A stretch of DNA of 49,084 nt from Bdellovibrionales bacterium (GTDB lineage Bacteria; Bdellovibrionota_C; UBA2361; SZUA-149; JAGRAN01): contig JAGRAN010000012.1 of assembly GCA_020434585.1 (NCBI GenBank), positions 1 through 49,084 of the forward strand, read 5' to 3'. The translations under genes were made by a program, and so were the position numbers. This document shows, piece by piece, positions 8,803 to 16,844 of the stretch (its first letter is position 1; every line of letters begins with the position of its first letter). The notes beneath the pieces are model-generated. The model did not search any database. It was not told the origin of the DNA and worked only from the letters and a program-made list of their open reading frames with translations.

Positions 8803-9891
8803 ATGACAGGTATCCTAGCCTGGCTTTACGAGACGTGGCTGCTATTCGTTGTTAGTGCGCCGTGGCTTTTTTTCGGATTTCTGACTGCAGGGTTTATCAA
8901 AACTCTGATCCCGCGTAGCTTCATTGAACGCGCCCTGCAAAAACCCGGAGCCAAGAGCGTTGCTACCGCCTCACTGATTGGAATTCCACTCCCCCTCTGC
9001 TCGTGCAGCGTGATTCCCGTCGCAGTATCGCTGCGCCGCGCCGGTGCAAGCCGTGGTTCAACAGCAAGCTTCATGGTCAGCACTCCGGAAATTGGCGTTG
9101 ACTCGTATCTGTTAAGTTACGTCTTACTGGGGCCCTTCATCGCTGCGGCTCGCGTAATCGCATCTTTCGTGTCGGCCTTTACGGTCGGAATAGCTATCGA
9201 AACTTGGGGGGAGCACAGCGAACCAACTGACTCGGCTGAGCCAAAAAACTGCTGCAAAAGCAGCCATCAAAAGTCTTCAGAACCGACTAAGAATCGCTCA
9301 CTACCTCAGCTTCTGCGGGAGTCTCTCACTTACGGATTTGGCGATATCGTTGACGATCTAAGCAAATTGCTAATTCTGGGATTCCTAATTGCTGGCGCTG
9401 CTGCCTATTTACTTCCGCCAGACTTAGTAGCAAGCGCCAATTTGTCAAAAACCACGACAATGTTGATAGCGATATTGATTTCGATGCCGGTCTATATCTG
9501 CTCGACCTCAACGACCCCTCTTGCAGCTGCGCTGCTGTTAAAAGGTGTTAGTCCGGGAGCGATAATAGTATTTCTTCTGGCAGGCCCAGCGACGAACATC
9601 ACAACCATGCTTGCTGTTAAACAAGAACTTGGGATGCGCTCACTCGGTTTGTATCTCGCCGCGATCGCGGTTACGACTCTTGGAGCGGGCTTCTTGCTAG
9701 ATTCTTTGATACCGAATGCCGACTACACAACACAGCAGTCAGCTCTTTCCCACTCTGCCCATTACGGTGTGGTTCATATCGCTAGTGCGGTATTCCTACT
9801 GGCGCTAATTACTTACCGCCTACTTCGCAAACACCTTCCAAAAAGCAATAGCGCCCCCGCCGCTAGCGCGAACTCAGCCGCCTGCCACTGA
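8803..9891 (+). CDS. ArsP/SO_0444-type permease (metal or metalloid efflux)
   Basis: This 362 aa polytopic permease has the two-fold architecture of the PF03773 family: an N-terminal half with PLCSCSVIP at about 64-72 and a STPEIGVDS segment, and a C-terminal half with ICSTSTTP and LAGPATN. The CSCS motif marks the SO_0444-like branch proposed to export Cu/Zn or organoarsenicals. The cytoplasmic linker between the halves carries a CC pair and a His, and the C-terminus ends in Cys-His, both possible metal-binding points. It is the second gene after the Rrf2 regulator. The substrate cannot be read from sequence. Confidence 0.85.
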   Translation: MTGILAWLYETWLLFVVSAPWLFFGFLTAGFIKTLIPRSFIERALQKPGAKSVATASLIGIPLPLCSCSVIPVAVSLRRAGASRGSTASFMVSTPEIGVDSYLLSYVLLGPFIAAARVIASFVSAFTVGIAIETWGEHSEPTDSAEPKNCCKSSHQKSSEPTKNRSLPQLLRESLTYGFGDIVDDLSKLLILGFLIAGAAAYLLPPDLVASANLSKTTTMLIAILISMPVYICSTSTTPLAAALLLKGVSPGAIIVFLLAGPATNITTMLAVKQELGMRSLGLYLAAIAVTTLGAGFLLDSLIPNADYTTQQSALSHSAHYGVVHIASAVFLLALITYRLLRKHLPKSNSAPAASANSAACH

Positions 9892-9902
9892 TTCACTCAG
9901 AC

Positions 9903-12131
9903 TCAGTCGTAGCGAACGTGCGGGTTTGGCACTACTCGGCACTCAGTCGTTCCGTTGTATTCGACCTTGACTGTGATTGGAGCAAAATCGTCCATCTGGT
10001 TCGGATTCTTGTTCAAGAAAAAGTGCGGACGGTTATCGTTAGCCCCATTACAGTGCGATGAAGCCACTGAGGCCACGACATCTCCACTGCTCCCAAGAAT
10101 AGTCAATGTAAGCTGCTGACTATTGTGCAAACCGCAATATGGATTAGACGGAAGCAGGATAACTGTATTGCCCGTAGAGTCAGATTCTGGTTTCCACACC
10201 GCGCCTCCGCCGCCATCGACGAAGTCAGTGTCGGTTCCAGGTGAAGGATTACAGCCTGGCCCACCGGAGCCGCCGCCCGACTGACCTGCAACAACTGACC
10301 CGTCCGGTCTTACCAGTGAATGGGTTGAAGCGCCCCAAGCTACGGGAACAGTGGTCCCTGCGTAATTGCGCACGTAGAACGTACTCGTGCTCCCCGGACG
10401 ATAAACGCCAATTTCGCTGTAATTTACCCCCGAGTATCTGCCGCTAAGTGGTTTGTCTGTCGCCGCGATTCCGAACGGAACGACATCATAGATTCCTTCG
10501 GCGTAGCGTCGGTAGAAATACCAGGCACCGCCGACATTGCGCACAACGATAAAGTCCGCCCTGCCGTCTCCGTTGAGATCTACTGGCTCAAGATCGCTGT
10601 CACCAAGCAGCCCCCACTGGAAGGAATGATCGACTGCGGAGCCAGAACTAATTTCTCGGTAATACCAGACGATTCCACCAAGTGCCTGCACATCACGTGC
10701 AACTATCAGATCGTCGCATCCATTGCCGGTCACATCTGCGGCATAGATGCGATCACCAGCGAGGCCGAACGCATAGTTCGTCACACTCGGACCAGTGGAC
10801 AGTTCAATAAACCAATATAGCTGACCGTTTGTGTTGCGCACGACCGCTGGATCGGCTTTGCCGTCACAGTCGAAATCACCTGCAATCGGAATATCACCGT
10901 TGACCCCATGTTCAATCGAAGATTGGGTCCCATCGGGATTCAACCATTTCCAGCGCAGAGGAGGAGGATTCTGCTGCCCTACAAGTTCGACTCTTACGTA
11001 AACCGTTGCCGCCTGCGTTTTGCCATCGCCGTTATAGTCAGCCGGCACCAGGGCATCGCCTTGGTCGTTCACTACATAGGAGCTTTGAGCACCGGTAGAA
11101 TGCCGAACATTAAAGGTCGTAGTGTTAGCGGAGTCGTTGACTACTGCTGTAACGTAATCGCTTCTTCCGTCTCCGTCGTAATCACCTGGGGCTGGACCCG
11201 GTTCCTGCACACGCCCCCCAACCGGAGACGGTAAGTTTGCAGCAGATGAAAACGAGCCGGAAGTCATCGGTATCTGATAAAAAACATCCAGCGACGTGTT
11301 GATGAAAATTTCGTTGGTCCAGGGTCGATAAATAACACGATCCGCAGCTGGAGACTGGTCGACATTGCTTAGTATTAATTTGTCGCCGTTTAGACCCCAC
11401 TGCAGAGGACCAACTGCAGCACCAACCTGACCATTCACATACGAGGAGTTATAGAAAATAGAATTCGTCGAAGGCCTGTAGACTGCCGCTTCCACGCATC
11501 CATCTCCATCCCAGTCAGCACTCGCCGGAATATCTCCGATCAATCCAAAGTAGAAGTTATCTATTTGAAGGTCAGACGAGCGACGCAGCCGCCATTCGTT
11601 AGTGACGCGGTTGTAGGTCATTGCGTCAGCAGCACCGTCACAATCGTAATCGCCTGGAACTGCAATCGCACCCGGAGAGCCGTGAGTAAATGTTACTGCG
11701 TTTTGGCCATCGCAGTCAGCAACGGTCCACTGCGCATCCTTCTTGTCGTACGTGGCGTAGTTGGTGCAGCCTGCACCGTCATAATCTGCTATTACTGGCA
11801 AATCGCCCGGATTCCCCACCGTCACCGATTCAGATGCATTACCGTTAAGTACCGTATAGAAGTTAGACGTTGCCCGATCGTAGAGGCTGATATCGCTGGT
11901 GTTATTCCCGTCGAAATCCCCGATTAGCCCGACACGGCCCGCGGCGGCTTCAAAGTCAGTAACTGTAAGCGCGCCGGTGGAGCTTGCTCGCCAAAGAGCT
12001 TTCGCGCTTGATGAGTTAAATAGAATTAAGTCCTGATAAGGATCTCCGTCCAGAAAAGCCTGAGCCGCCGCCTGCTGGCACGGAAGTATGCATAAAAAGA
12101 TAAAGATTATGAGTGCTCTGTAACGGTTCAA
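9903..12131 (-). CDS. Secreted FG-GAP/VCBS repeat protein with WKP-type C-terminal domain
   Basis: The start is a TTG preceded by GGAGG with a 7-base spacer; no in-frame ATG lies before the signal peptide, which ends at about residue 24 (AAAQA). The mature protein of about 715 aa holds about ten FG-GAP-like blades, each with a calcium-loop pattern such as GDFDGNNTSD, GDYDCDGAAD, ADWDGDGCVE or DLNGDGRAD followed by V-x-R/Y and an aromatic strand, as in integrin-type beta-propellers. After a glycine-rich linker comes a domain of about 100 aa starting WKPESDSTGN with several cysteines. A related opening occurs in the lipoprotein at 47827. It is probably a surface or adhesive protein. Confidence 0.88.
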   Translation of the reverse strand: MNRYRALIIFIFLCILPCQQAAAQAFLDGDPYQDLILFNSSSAKALWRASSTGALTVTDFEAAAGRVGLIGDFDGNNTSDISLYDRATSNFYTVLNGNASESVTVGNPGDLPVIADYDGAGCTNYATYDKKDAQWTVADCDGQNAVTFTHGSPGAIAVPGDYDCDGAADAMTYNRVTNEWRLRRSSDLQIDNFYFGLIGDIPASADWDGDGCVEAAVYRPSTNSIFYNSSYVNGQVGAAVGPLQWGLNGDKLILSNVDQSPAADRVIYRPWTNEIFINTSLDVFYQIPMTSGSFSSAANLPSPVGGRVQEPGPAPGDYDGDGRSDYVTAVVNDSANTTTFNVRHSTGAQSSYVVNDQGDALVPADYNGDGKTQAATVYVRVELVGQQNPPPLRWKWLNPDGTQSSIEHGVNGDIPIAGDFDCDGKADPAVVRNTNGQLYWFIELSTGPSVTNYAFGLAGDRIYAADVTGNGCDDLIVARDVQALGGIVWYYREISSGSAVDHSFQWGLLGDSDLEPVDLNGDGRADFIVVRNVGGAWYFYRRYAEGIYDVVPFGIAATDKPLSGRYSGVNYSEIGVYRPGSTSTFYVRNYAGTTVPVAWGASTHSLVRPDGSVVAGQSGGGSGGPGCNPSPGTDTDFVDGGGGAVWKPESDSTGNTVILLPSNPYCGLHNSQQLTLTILGSSGDVVASVASSHCNGANDNRPHFFLNKNPNQMDDFAPITVKVEYNGTTECRVVPNPHVRYD

Positions 12132-12406
12132 ATCGTCGCCTCCGCTTACATGAAACCGGTTCTATTTTTGATGCGAAAAAGCTGCGTTTGCTTCCGGGGG
12201 AAGTTCCCGGGGGGACATCTATGCTAAAGCTTTCACAACGTTAACTTTTTCGCCCGCTTCTGCCCAGTAGAAATCGTATGCTGCCAGCTTAGACAGCGCA
12301 TATATTCGAATTGAGGAGCAAAAATGATGCCGGAGCACCGCGCATAATGTTTCGGTAAGTTGGAAGCAGGGTACACCCTTGTTTTAACCAGCTCGAGGAA
12401 CAAATT

Positions 12407-12493
12407 ATGTCACCCGCGGATAAATTTCGTCAGATCCGCATTGAAAAGTCCTGGGGACTTGGAAAATCACAAGATTTTTTAGACTTCGCCTAG
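12407..12493 (+). CDS. Possible 28-aa small protein
   Basis: A short frame with ATG at 12407 and TAG at 12491-12493 is preceded by GAGGAA at 12395-12400, six bases from the start. The product is polar, with a basic N-terminal half and an acidic, aromatic end (FLDFA). It sits alone between the FG-GAP gene and the DUF5666-like gene. The only support is the ribosome-binding site and intact frame. It could be a leader peptide or chance. Confidence 0.3.
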   Translation: MSPADKFRQIRIEKSWGLGKSQDFLDFA

Positions 12494-12621
12494 CTCGCGC
12501 GGCAGACGACGCGATTTGCCACCGCAAAATGGCACGCCCAATGCTCTATACGGCCGTGCGCCTCCAAGCGCCGCTACGAGGACCAGAAACGACCAGAAGC
12601 ATCAGAGAAGAGGCATTAAAC

Positions 12622-12861
12622 ATGTTCCGACAAGTTCATTCACGAAGAAAGCGTGAGAAACAAGTACGTCAGTTTGATCTGCACGGTGAAGTGCAGCTTG
12701 GAAATAGGACCAGATTTTCCATCTGCGGCACCGACTTCGACGTCGACAGCAATACTTTTGTCATTGGCGACCTTGAACTCGGCAAAGTTGCGAGCGTGCA
12801 CGGAGTTATCAGCCCTGGAAGCGGTTGCTACGCTACAAAAATTAAAATCAGCGCTGCTTAA
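12622..12861 (+). CDS. DUF5666-like single-domain protein
   Basis: The frame is open from 12529; the ATG at 12622 after an AGAGAAGAGG stretch gives 79 aa and is the more natural start. After a basic N-terminus (about 17 residues rich in Arg/Lys), the rest is a single small beta domain: a strand ending in G-E-V, F-x-I-C-G-x-D-F-x-V-D-x-x-T, then L-x-x-G-x-V-x-x-x-G and A-T-K-I-x-I. This is the order of the DUF5666 beta-barrel repeat, usually found in exported proteins, but no signal peptide is present. The basic tail suggests a cytoplasmic nucleic-acid contact, which is speculation. Confidence 0.55.
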   Translation: MFRQVHSRRKREKQVRQFDLHGEVQLGNRTRFSICGTDFDVDSNTFVIGDLELGKVASVHGVISPGSGCYATKIKISAA

Positions 12862-13027
12862 GAATATAATCTGCATCGCCAAGGGGCGAGAGCGGCGGGC
12901 TCCGGGACCAATACACCTATAGCACCCGCTTGCTCATATACATTGAGTTACCCGACATCGCCTGCTTCCCTGAGCCTGCCGCTGTCGCCCCTTCGAACTA
13001 CTCCTTTCCTTCACCCTTTCTCTATTC

Positions 13028-13058
13028 GTGCACGTCTAACGTGCACGTGCACGTGCAC
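13028..13058. repeat. GTGCAC tandem palindromes
   Basis: One GTGCAC at 13028-13033 is followed after seven bases by three perfect tandem copies at 13041-13058. Each unit and the whole run are self-complementary. The same triple run occurs at 32367-32384. The region 12862-13444 (583 bases) around it holds no gene that I can support: it contains this repeat, the hairpins at 13063 and 13188, and then the GC-rich upstream region of the lysozyme gene. Confidence 0.75.
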
Positions 13059-13062
13059 GACA

Positions 13063-13091
13063 CCGCTAAAGCGGCGAAGCTAATTTAGCGG
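13063..13091. terminator. Hairpin, possible terminator
   Basis: A perfect 8-base inverted repeat, CCGCTAAA at 13063-13070 and TTTAGCGG at 13084-13091, encloses a 13-base loop. It follows the DUF5666-like gene by 200 bases and comes directly after the GTGCAC repeat. No clear T-run follows, so it may be a structural element and not a true terminator. Confidence 0.4.
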
Positions 13092-13187
13092 TGAACTCCA
13101 GCCTTTGGGGATTTGGACTTAAGCCAAAATATCTGCAACAAAAGCAGGCCCAAACCCCACAACACCAAATACGGCCCAGTGGTACGC

Positions 13188-13205
13188 GGGGACAGCTATG
13201 TCTCC
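13188..13205. repeat. REP-like hairpin at the left border of the GC-rich segment
   Basis: GGGGACA-GCTA-TGTCTCC forms a 7-base stem with one G-T wobble and a 4-base loop. Short hairpins of this kind with a GGGGACA arm are common as REP elements or as ends of IS200/IS605-type elements. No transposase gene is visible nearby, so this is at most a remnant. Confidence 0.35.
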
Positions 13206-13444
13206 TGCTCACGTTAAAGGCCTGCGATCATTAGCATTCCGAGCGGCTTCAGCGCTCGTTCATATGGGTTTCGACAGACCACACTATGGTTTTTAGAGCC
13301 ATTGCGGGGTGTGGGGCGGCCAATTTGGCCCTCTTGCACCCTGTGATGGTCGTTCCATTCAGACGCACCAGCGTTTCCCAGACGGTTGGGAGGGTCGCTC
13401 ACGGAAGAGCGAATCCAGTGTTCCGATAGAAAGGGACTCGAAAC

Positions 13445-14572
13445 ATGAGCAAGGAAAGCTCCCCGGAGAACGCGGTTCGTCCGCCGTTCTTCACCCGCGG
13501 ATTCATTCGCGGATCCATCGTTGCGGCGCTCCTCGGAGTCGTCGCTCTCTCCGTCCTCGTACTCGTCGACTACCGCAAGGAGTCGGCCCGGATCAGCGAG
13601 TTCCGGCAACTCACCACTCGCGAGGAGCAGCGTGACTACCTGCTCCGACTCCACGAAGGCCTGTCCTACGTGGCGTATCAAGACTCCCTCGGCAAATGGA
13701 CCGGTGGAGTTGGTCACCTGCTCGAAGGCAGGTACAGCCGCGACCAGATCGACCAGTGGCGACGGGGTATCCCGGAGCGACAGGTCTGGCAGTGGCTGGA
13801 GGAGGACACCACTTCGGCGCAACAGCAGCTCGAGAACGTCTTCGGACGCGAGCAGTGGTTCCGCCAAGCCCCCGACCACGTCTGGGTGGTGCTCAACGAC
13901 ATGACCTTCAACATGGGAATCGGTCAGACCGGCGGATCCAAGGGCCTCCTTGGATTCAACGCGATGGTCCGAAACCTGAGGGACAGTCGTTGGGATGGTG
14001 CTTCTGAGGAGATGCTGGACAGCCTTTGGCGCTATCAGACGGGCAAGCGGTCACACCGCCTCGCCTACCTGATGCGTCATGGTGAACTCGGGACCTCATG
14101 GATCCCGCAGTTCTACCGCGACTTCGTCATGCTGCGAAAATGGAAGCTCGGCTTCGCCGCCGTCGTCCTGCTCGCAAGCATCATCGCGCTCCGCCTCTGG
14201 TGGTGCGGACGAGTCGAGGTGCAGTCCTTCAACGAGCTCTCGCTGAAGAAGCGCGTGCTCTATCTCCTGCAAACTGACGGACGCAGCTCCAACTGCGGCG
14301 CGATCAGCAACGCTCTCGATCGAATGGCTGAGGTCTGCGGTCACCAACCGTGGTTCCGCAGCATCTTCGAATCCGAGAGCAACCGGCTGGCAGTCTTCGT
14401 TGCTGCCTCGATCGCGATGGGAGGCTGGGAATCGTTCCAAGGCCCGGACAACGTCGAAATCTTCGAGTGTGCGGAAGAGGGTTGCTGGCAGAGTATGCCT
14501 TACACCCTCGCCGCCTGCGGTGTGTTCAACGCCCCGCAGATTCACTCGCTGGTTCGCCGCGTCCTGGCCTGA
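13445..14572 (+). CDS. Membrane-anchored T4-type lysozyme (GH24) with extra C-terminal domain
   Basis: This 375 aa protein has a membrane segment at about 23-42, a GH24 lysozyme domain at about 60-215, a second membrane segment at about 234-253 and a soluble tail of about 120 aa. The T4 triad is conserved with exact spacing: E71 (HEG), D80 (YQDSLG) and T86 (WTGGVGHL), as E11/D20/T26 in T4. It should cleave the MurNAc-GlcNAc bond, and the two-anchor topology would place the catalytic domain in the periplasm. The tail has several Cys and Trp and no recognised family. There are no holin, spanin or phage structural genes. GC content and codon use are much higher than in the flanks (63% in 13561-13620 by hand count), pointing to acquisition. 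Confidence 0.85.
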   Translation: MSKESSPENAVRPPFFTRGFIRGSIVAALLGVVALSVLVLVDYRKESARISEFRQLTTREEQRDYLLRLHEGLSYVAYQDSLGKWTGGVGHLLEGRYSRDQIDQWRRGIPERQVWQWLEEDTTSAQQQLENVFGREQWFRQAPDHVWVVLNDMTFNMGIGQTGGSKGLLGFNAMVRNLRDSRWDGASEEMLDSLWRYQTGKRSHRLAYLMRHGELGTSWIPQFYRDFVMLRKWKLGFAAVVLLASIIALRLWWCGRVEVQSFNELSLKKRVLYLLQTDGRSSNCGAISNALDRMAEVCGHQPWFRSIFESESNRLAVFVAASIAMGGWESFQGPDNVEIFECAEEGCWQSMPYTLAACGVFNAPQIHSLVRRVLA

Positions 14573-14608
14573 GCAGTTCCCTCCCAACCGTCACTGCAAG
14601 AAGGCCAG

Positions 14609-14633
14609 AGGTCCGACGGATCACCGCGGACCT
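14609..14633 (+). terminator. Hairpin after the lysozyme gene
   Basis: AGGTCCG at 14609-14615 pairs perfectly with CGGACCT at 14627-14633. A T-rich run (CCTCCTTTTTT) follows about 25 bases further on. Position after the stop at 14572 suits a terminator of the GC-rich single-gene unit. Confidence 0.5.
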
Positions 14634-14717
14634 TCAAGGTTCCGCTGTGGTCTGTCGGCCCTCCTTTTTTCCCAGTATGTTGCCTATCCCCCGCCGCCCA
14701 CGGTAGATTGACCGTGT

Positions 14718-16367
14718 ATGTATTCGTGCAGCATCACAGGCAGGCAATACGAACTCTCCCCGCTTGAAGCCAGGCTTCGTGAGAAATTTAGCGTCCGTCG
14801 TCCCCCCGATCTTTCACCCGCAATGCGCATCCGACACCTCGGTGCATTCTGGCACCACTGGGCGCTCCACAAACGAAAATGTGACGCGACTGGGCGAAGC
14901 ATCGTGTCTCCGTTCTCAGAGAGCTGTCCATACCCCGTGGTGCACCGAGACTATTGGCTGGAAAACGCAAATCCACCTGCCACGGACTACACGCTTGAAC
15001 GGGAAATTTTTCCGCAGCTGTGGGAGCTGTTTCAGCGCTCACCCATTCCACATAGTTCACAAGGCGGTAATCAAAACTGCGAATACGCTGACGATTGGTG
15101 GTATTCAAAGAACTGCTACCTTTGTCACTCCGGAATTCACAACGAAGACCTTCGCCACTGCTACCGTGCGTACTACTGCAAAGATTCTCAATACAGCGTC
15201 TTCTCGTTTTACTGCGAGTTATGTTCGGACACGATTAACTGCTTTCGCTGCTCTAGAGTGCGCTTTGCGGTGAACTGCCGTGACTGCAGCGAATCTGCAT
15301 TTTTGTACGATTGCCGCGGCTGCTCAGAGTGTATGTTCTGCTCAAACTTGAGAAACAAAAAGTTTTGCTTCAATAACGAACAGCTCACGCAAGAAGAATA
15401 CCGCCGAAAAACTGCGGACTGGGATTTAAGATCGAGGGAAGCTTTCGAAGAAGCCAAAGAATTTTTCTACAACGAAGTGCTCGCATCGGCCTGGCACCAA
15501 GCCCTGCAAAACGAAAACACCGACAACTGCAGCGGCAACTACCTAACAAATTGCAAAAACTGCGAAGACTGTTTTTTTCTGATCGACTGTGAAGATTCGT
15601 TCAACTGTCTGCGCGGAGGTCCTAATCACCGCGACTCGATGGACTGCATCGGCTTTGCGCTGGAAACAGAGTTGATTTATCACTCTACAATGATCGTCGA
15701 CCACTGCTACGACGTTAAGTTCTCATATCATTTAACTCAGTGCCGATTCATGGAATACTGTGCATTTTGCATGCAATGCGAACACTGCTTTGGCTGCTGC
15801 GGCCTACTGGGTAAAAAGTACCACATCTTTAATAAGGAGTATTCTGCGCAGGAATATCATGAGCGCGTTGCGGAATTGAAGCGCTGCATGCAGCAAACTG
15901 ACGAGTACGAAAGATTCTTCCCCGGTTATTTCGCTCAAACGCCTTACGAGGAAACTTGGTCTAACTTCTATTTCCCGTTAAATGCGAAGGAGCTGGCTCA
16001 GGCCGGTTTTCGCCCTGCTGAAGAGCGCGCGGAGCGTAAGAAGTCTTACCTTGATGCGGCGCAAGTTCCAGATCACTCCGGGGGAGCATCGACCGCTCTA
16101 TTAAATGAAATCTACTGGGATACCATCGTTTCTCGGCCGTTTAGAATCGAGGAGCGAGACATTGCATACTCATCAAAACTAGCAAGCCCCCTGCCCGACA
16201 AATATTACATGCGCAGGCTGCAGGAGAATTTCCGACTAGTATTCTTCGAAGGTGAGCTGAGATCAGCGCGCTGCGCTGAAACCGGAGCTGAGCTTAAAAC
16301 CACTCTACCGGAAGAATTCGACTCGGGGCTACTCTGTGAAGCAGCCTACGAGCGAGTGATTTATTAG
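14718..16367 (+). CDS. Cysteine-rich protein of the 'caib/baif' type common in Patescibacteria
   Basis: This 549 aa protein contains 37 cysteines by hand count, many in C-x2-C, C-x2-C-x2-C or single NC/DC steps spread over residues 100-350. Landmarks match a family often labelled 'caib/baif family protein' in candidate-phyla-radiation genomes: a HKRKCD segment near residue 53, K-N-C-Y-L near 111, then FLYDCRGCSEC and LRNKKFCFNN followed by a Q-Y/L-x-x-E-E-Y helix. The regular cysteine spacing suggests a repetitive solenoid or multi-zinc fold. Function is unknown, and the CoA-transferase name attached to such entries is almost certainly wrong. It stands alone, followed by a strong hairpin. Confidence 0.75.
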   Translation: MYSCSITGRQYELSPLEARLREKFSVRRPPDLSPAMRIRHLGAFWHHWALHKRKCDATGRSIVSPFSESCPYPVVHRDYWLENANPPATDYTLEREIFPQLWELFQRSPIPHSSQGGNQNCEYADDWWYSKNCYLCHSGIHNEDLRHCYRAYYCKDSQYSVFSFYCELCSDTINCFRCSRVRFAVNCRDCSESAFLYDCRGCSECMFCSNLRNKKFCFNNEQLTQEEYRRKTADWDLRSREAFEEAKEFFYNEVLASAWHQALQNENTDNCSGNYLTNCKNCEDCFFLIDCEDSFNCLRGGPNHRDSMDCIGFALETELIYHSTMIVDHCYDVKFSYHLTQCRFMEYCAFCMQCEHCFGCCGLLGKKYHIFNKEYSAQEYHERVAELKRCMQQTDEYERFFPGYFAQTPYEETWSNFYFPLNAKELAQAGFRPAEERAERKKSYLDAAQVPDHSGGASTALLNEIYWDTIVSRPFRIEERDIAYSSKLASPLPDKYYMRRLQENFRLVFFEGELRSARCAETGAELKTTLPEEFDSGLLCEAAYERVIY

Positions 16368-16396
16368 CCAGTTGAGAGTCTGTTTGAACGTTAAAA

Positions 16397-16462
16397 CTAA
16401 ACGAGGCCAGTCTCGAGGTGGGGCGCAAGGCGCCGCTTATCTCGAAGCTAGCCTCGTTTTAG
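16397..16462. terminator. Bidirectional terminator between the Cys-rich gene and the histone gene
   Basis: CTAAACGAGGC at 16397-16407 pairs with GCCTCGTTTTAG at 16451-16462. An inner GC-rich hairpin lies between them around GGCGC-AA-GGCGCC. T-rich bases flank the right arm and A-rich bases the left arm, so it can serve both convergent genes. Confidence 0.65.
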
Positions 16463-16479
16463 CTTAAAAGACCGGTGGC

Positions 16480-16683
16480 TTAATGAGCCATTCCCGATTC
16501 AAAATCGCGGTCCATGACGGTTTTACGGCCGTCACTTTTGGCCTTCTCCATGGCGCTGTCGCACAGCATGCGGATGATCTGTGAGATCGCCGGCGCAACG
16601 TTGCCTGAAGTGTTCATGCCCGATTCAGCCTTAATGTAGTTCTTAAGCTTAGAAACTACTACGAGGACTTCTTTGTTTTCCAT
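16480..16683 (-). CDS. Bacterial histone-fold protein
   Basis: The frame opens at 16725, but the ATG at 16683 follows GGAGGGG with a 4-base spacer and gives a 67 aa product. Its layout is that of a single histone fold: a short helix 1 (about 10-20, SKLKNYIKAE), a long helix 2 (about 29-50), the loop GRKTVM and a short helix 3 (DRDFES). The R-x-T pair of loop 2 (R53/T55) and the DxDF-like end are diagnostic of archaeal and bacterial histones such as Bdellovibrio HBb (Bd0055). It probably binds DNA as a dimer, by bending or end-binding. It is transcribed alone, converging on the Cys-rich gene across a shared terminator. Confidence 0.78.
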   Translation of the reverse strand: MENKEVLVVVSKLKNYIKAESGMNTSGNVAPAISQIIRMLCDSAMEKAKSDGRKTVMDRDFESGMAH

Positions 16684-16844
16684 TTGCCCCTCCAAAATCA
16701 AAATAACGCCGGTATTGGAGCTCATTTCAGGCTGGTAGACAAGGTGCTCGAAAAGAGAATCAGTCCTTGTTGTCTTCTCAGGGCCTTACAAAGGGCATTA
16801 ATTTACTAGGGTAACTTTTAAGGGCCAGCTCGGTTCTACCTACA

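Noticed and set aside
13214-13879. Minus-strand 221-aa frame over the lysozyme gene
   Set aside because: GC-rich genes produce long open frames on the other strand. The lysozyme triad on the plus strand decides the coding strand.
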